Shown: positions 6,334 through 6,566 of the stretch, piece by piece | How the letters are laid out: each line of letters opens with the position of its first letter | Position numbering within the stretch: position 1 is the first letter of the stretch | Assembly (NCBI GenBank): GCA_024640665.1 | Contig: JAHEEO010000175.1 | Coordinates: forward strand, 1 to 6,566 | DNA length: 6,566 bases | Source of the DNA: Rhodospirillales bacterium | GTDB taxonomy: Bacteria > Pseudomonadota > Gammaproteobacteria > Steroidobacterales > Rariloculaceae | Direction: 5' to 3' | Program-made: the position numbers and the translations under genes | Notes under the pieces: model-generated | Told to the model about the DNA's origin: nothing | The model's database searches: none | Seen by the model: the letters and a program-made list of their open reading frames with translations, nothing else

Positions 6334-6566
6334 CTACTCCCAGTAACTGGGGTCCCAATCCACCGTGATCGTCCCGGCTTCCAAATCCACTGCACGAACG
6401 ACCTCTGGAATGGCAAACGGAATGAGCTGCTGCCCCGAACCCGCCAACACCATCACGTCATGAGTGCCGGTCTCCATCAAATAATCGACGACGCCGAGCA
6501 CCTTCTGCTGCGTGTCTTGCACTTTGAGCCCGATTAAGTCGGCCCAGTAATAATGCCCCTGCTCGA
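6334..6566 (-). CDS. rimM: Ribosome maturation factor RimM (partial, C-terminal part only)
   Basis: Assists maturation of the 30S subunit head and binds ribosomal protein S19 through its PRC-barrel domain. Only the last 76 residues are in the window; the 5' end lies beyond the right edge. They cover the PRC-barrel region: EQGHYYWADLIGLKVQD at the window edge, LGVVDYLMETGTHDVMVL, LIPFAIPEVVRAVDLEAGTI and the C-terminal VDWDPSYWE. This matches the usual RimM ending closely (GxYYWxDLIG, LIPF, VDWDP). Its stop is 5 nt before the trmD start, and the trmD Shine-Dalgarno lies over its last codons, so the two are probably translated in a coupled way. A GTG at 6522 in the same frame is internal, not the true start. 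Confidence 0.96.
   Translation of the reverse strand, partial: EQGHYYWADLIGLKVQDTQQKVLGVVDYLMETGTHDVMVLAGSGQQLIPFAIPEVVRAVDLEAGTITVDWDPSYWE
6337..6341 (-). promoter_or_regulatory. Shine-Dalgarno site that fixes the GTG start of trmD
   Basis: GGGAG on the minus strand, spanning the end of the last rimM codons, 8 nt before the GTG at 6328. It supports the GTG start over the upstream TTG at 6358. Confidence 0.6.

Noticed and set aside
5696..6346. 216-codon open frame on the plus strand
   Set aside because: Antisense to trmD, whose conserved motifs and catalytic residues are intact; the plus-strand product looks like a shadow frame.

Overview
All the genes in this window lie on the minus strand. 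The content suggests a Gram-negative proteobacterium, most likely a marine or environmental gammaproteobacterium. The reasons are the rimM-trmD-rplS order (the end of the classic rpsP-rimM-trmD-rplS operon), a long two-domain SppA of the Escherichia coli type, an apparent outer-membrane lipoprotein and a moderate GC content. The species cannot be named from the sequence alone.

In transcription order (high to low coordinates) the window has three parts. (1) A housekeeping block: the 3' end of rimM (16S rRNA processing), trmD (tRNA m1G37 methyltransferase) and rplS (ribosomal protein L19). (2) A complete TPR-protein-associated TRAP transporter (TPAT): a TAtT-family lipoprotein, a DctP-type periplasmic binding protein, a DctQ small membrane subunit and a DctM large membrane subunit. 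(3) sppA, signal peptide peptidase, which runs off the left edge about 130 residues before its expected end.

The genes are packed head to tail. Junctions are 5 nt (rimM/trmD), 74 nt (trmD/rplS), 31 nt (rplS/TAtT), a 1-nt overlap (TAtT/dctP), 17 nt (dctP/dctQ), 1 nt (dctQ/dctM) and 25 nt (dctM/sppA). No convincing rho-independent terminator is visible at any junction, so a single transcript from the ribosomal block into the transporter and sppA is possible but unproven.

The most interesting system is the TPAT. It is a four-component secondary transporter in which a TPR lipoprotein is thought to work with the binding protein. This was characterised for the Treponema pallidum pair Tp0956/Tp0957 and is rarely studied elsewhere. 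The binding protein has Trp where most DctP proteins have the carboxylate-binding Arg, so the ligand is probably not an ordinary organic acid. Several starts differ from the longest reading frame: trmD and the TAtT gene both appear to start at GTG, and dctM probably starts 18 codons inside its longest frame. No RNA genes, mobile elements, CRISPR arrays or phage genes were seen, and there is no gene-free stretch over 300 bases.
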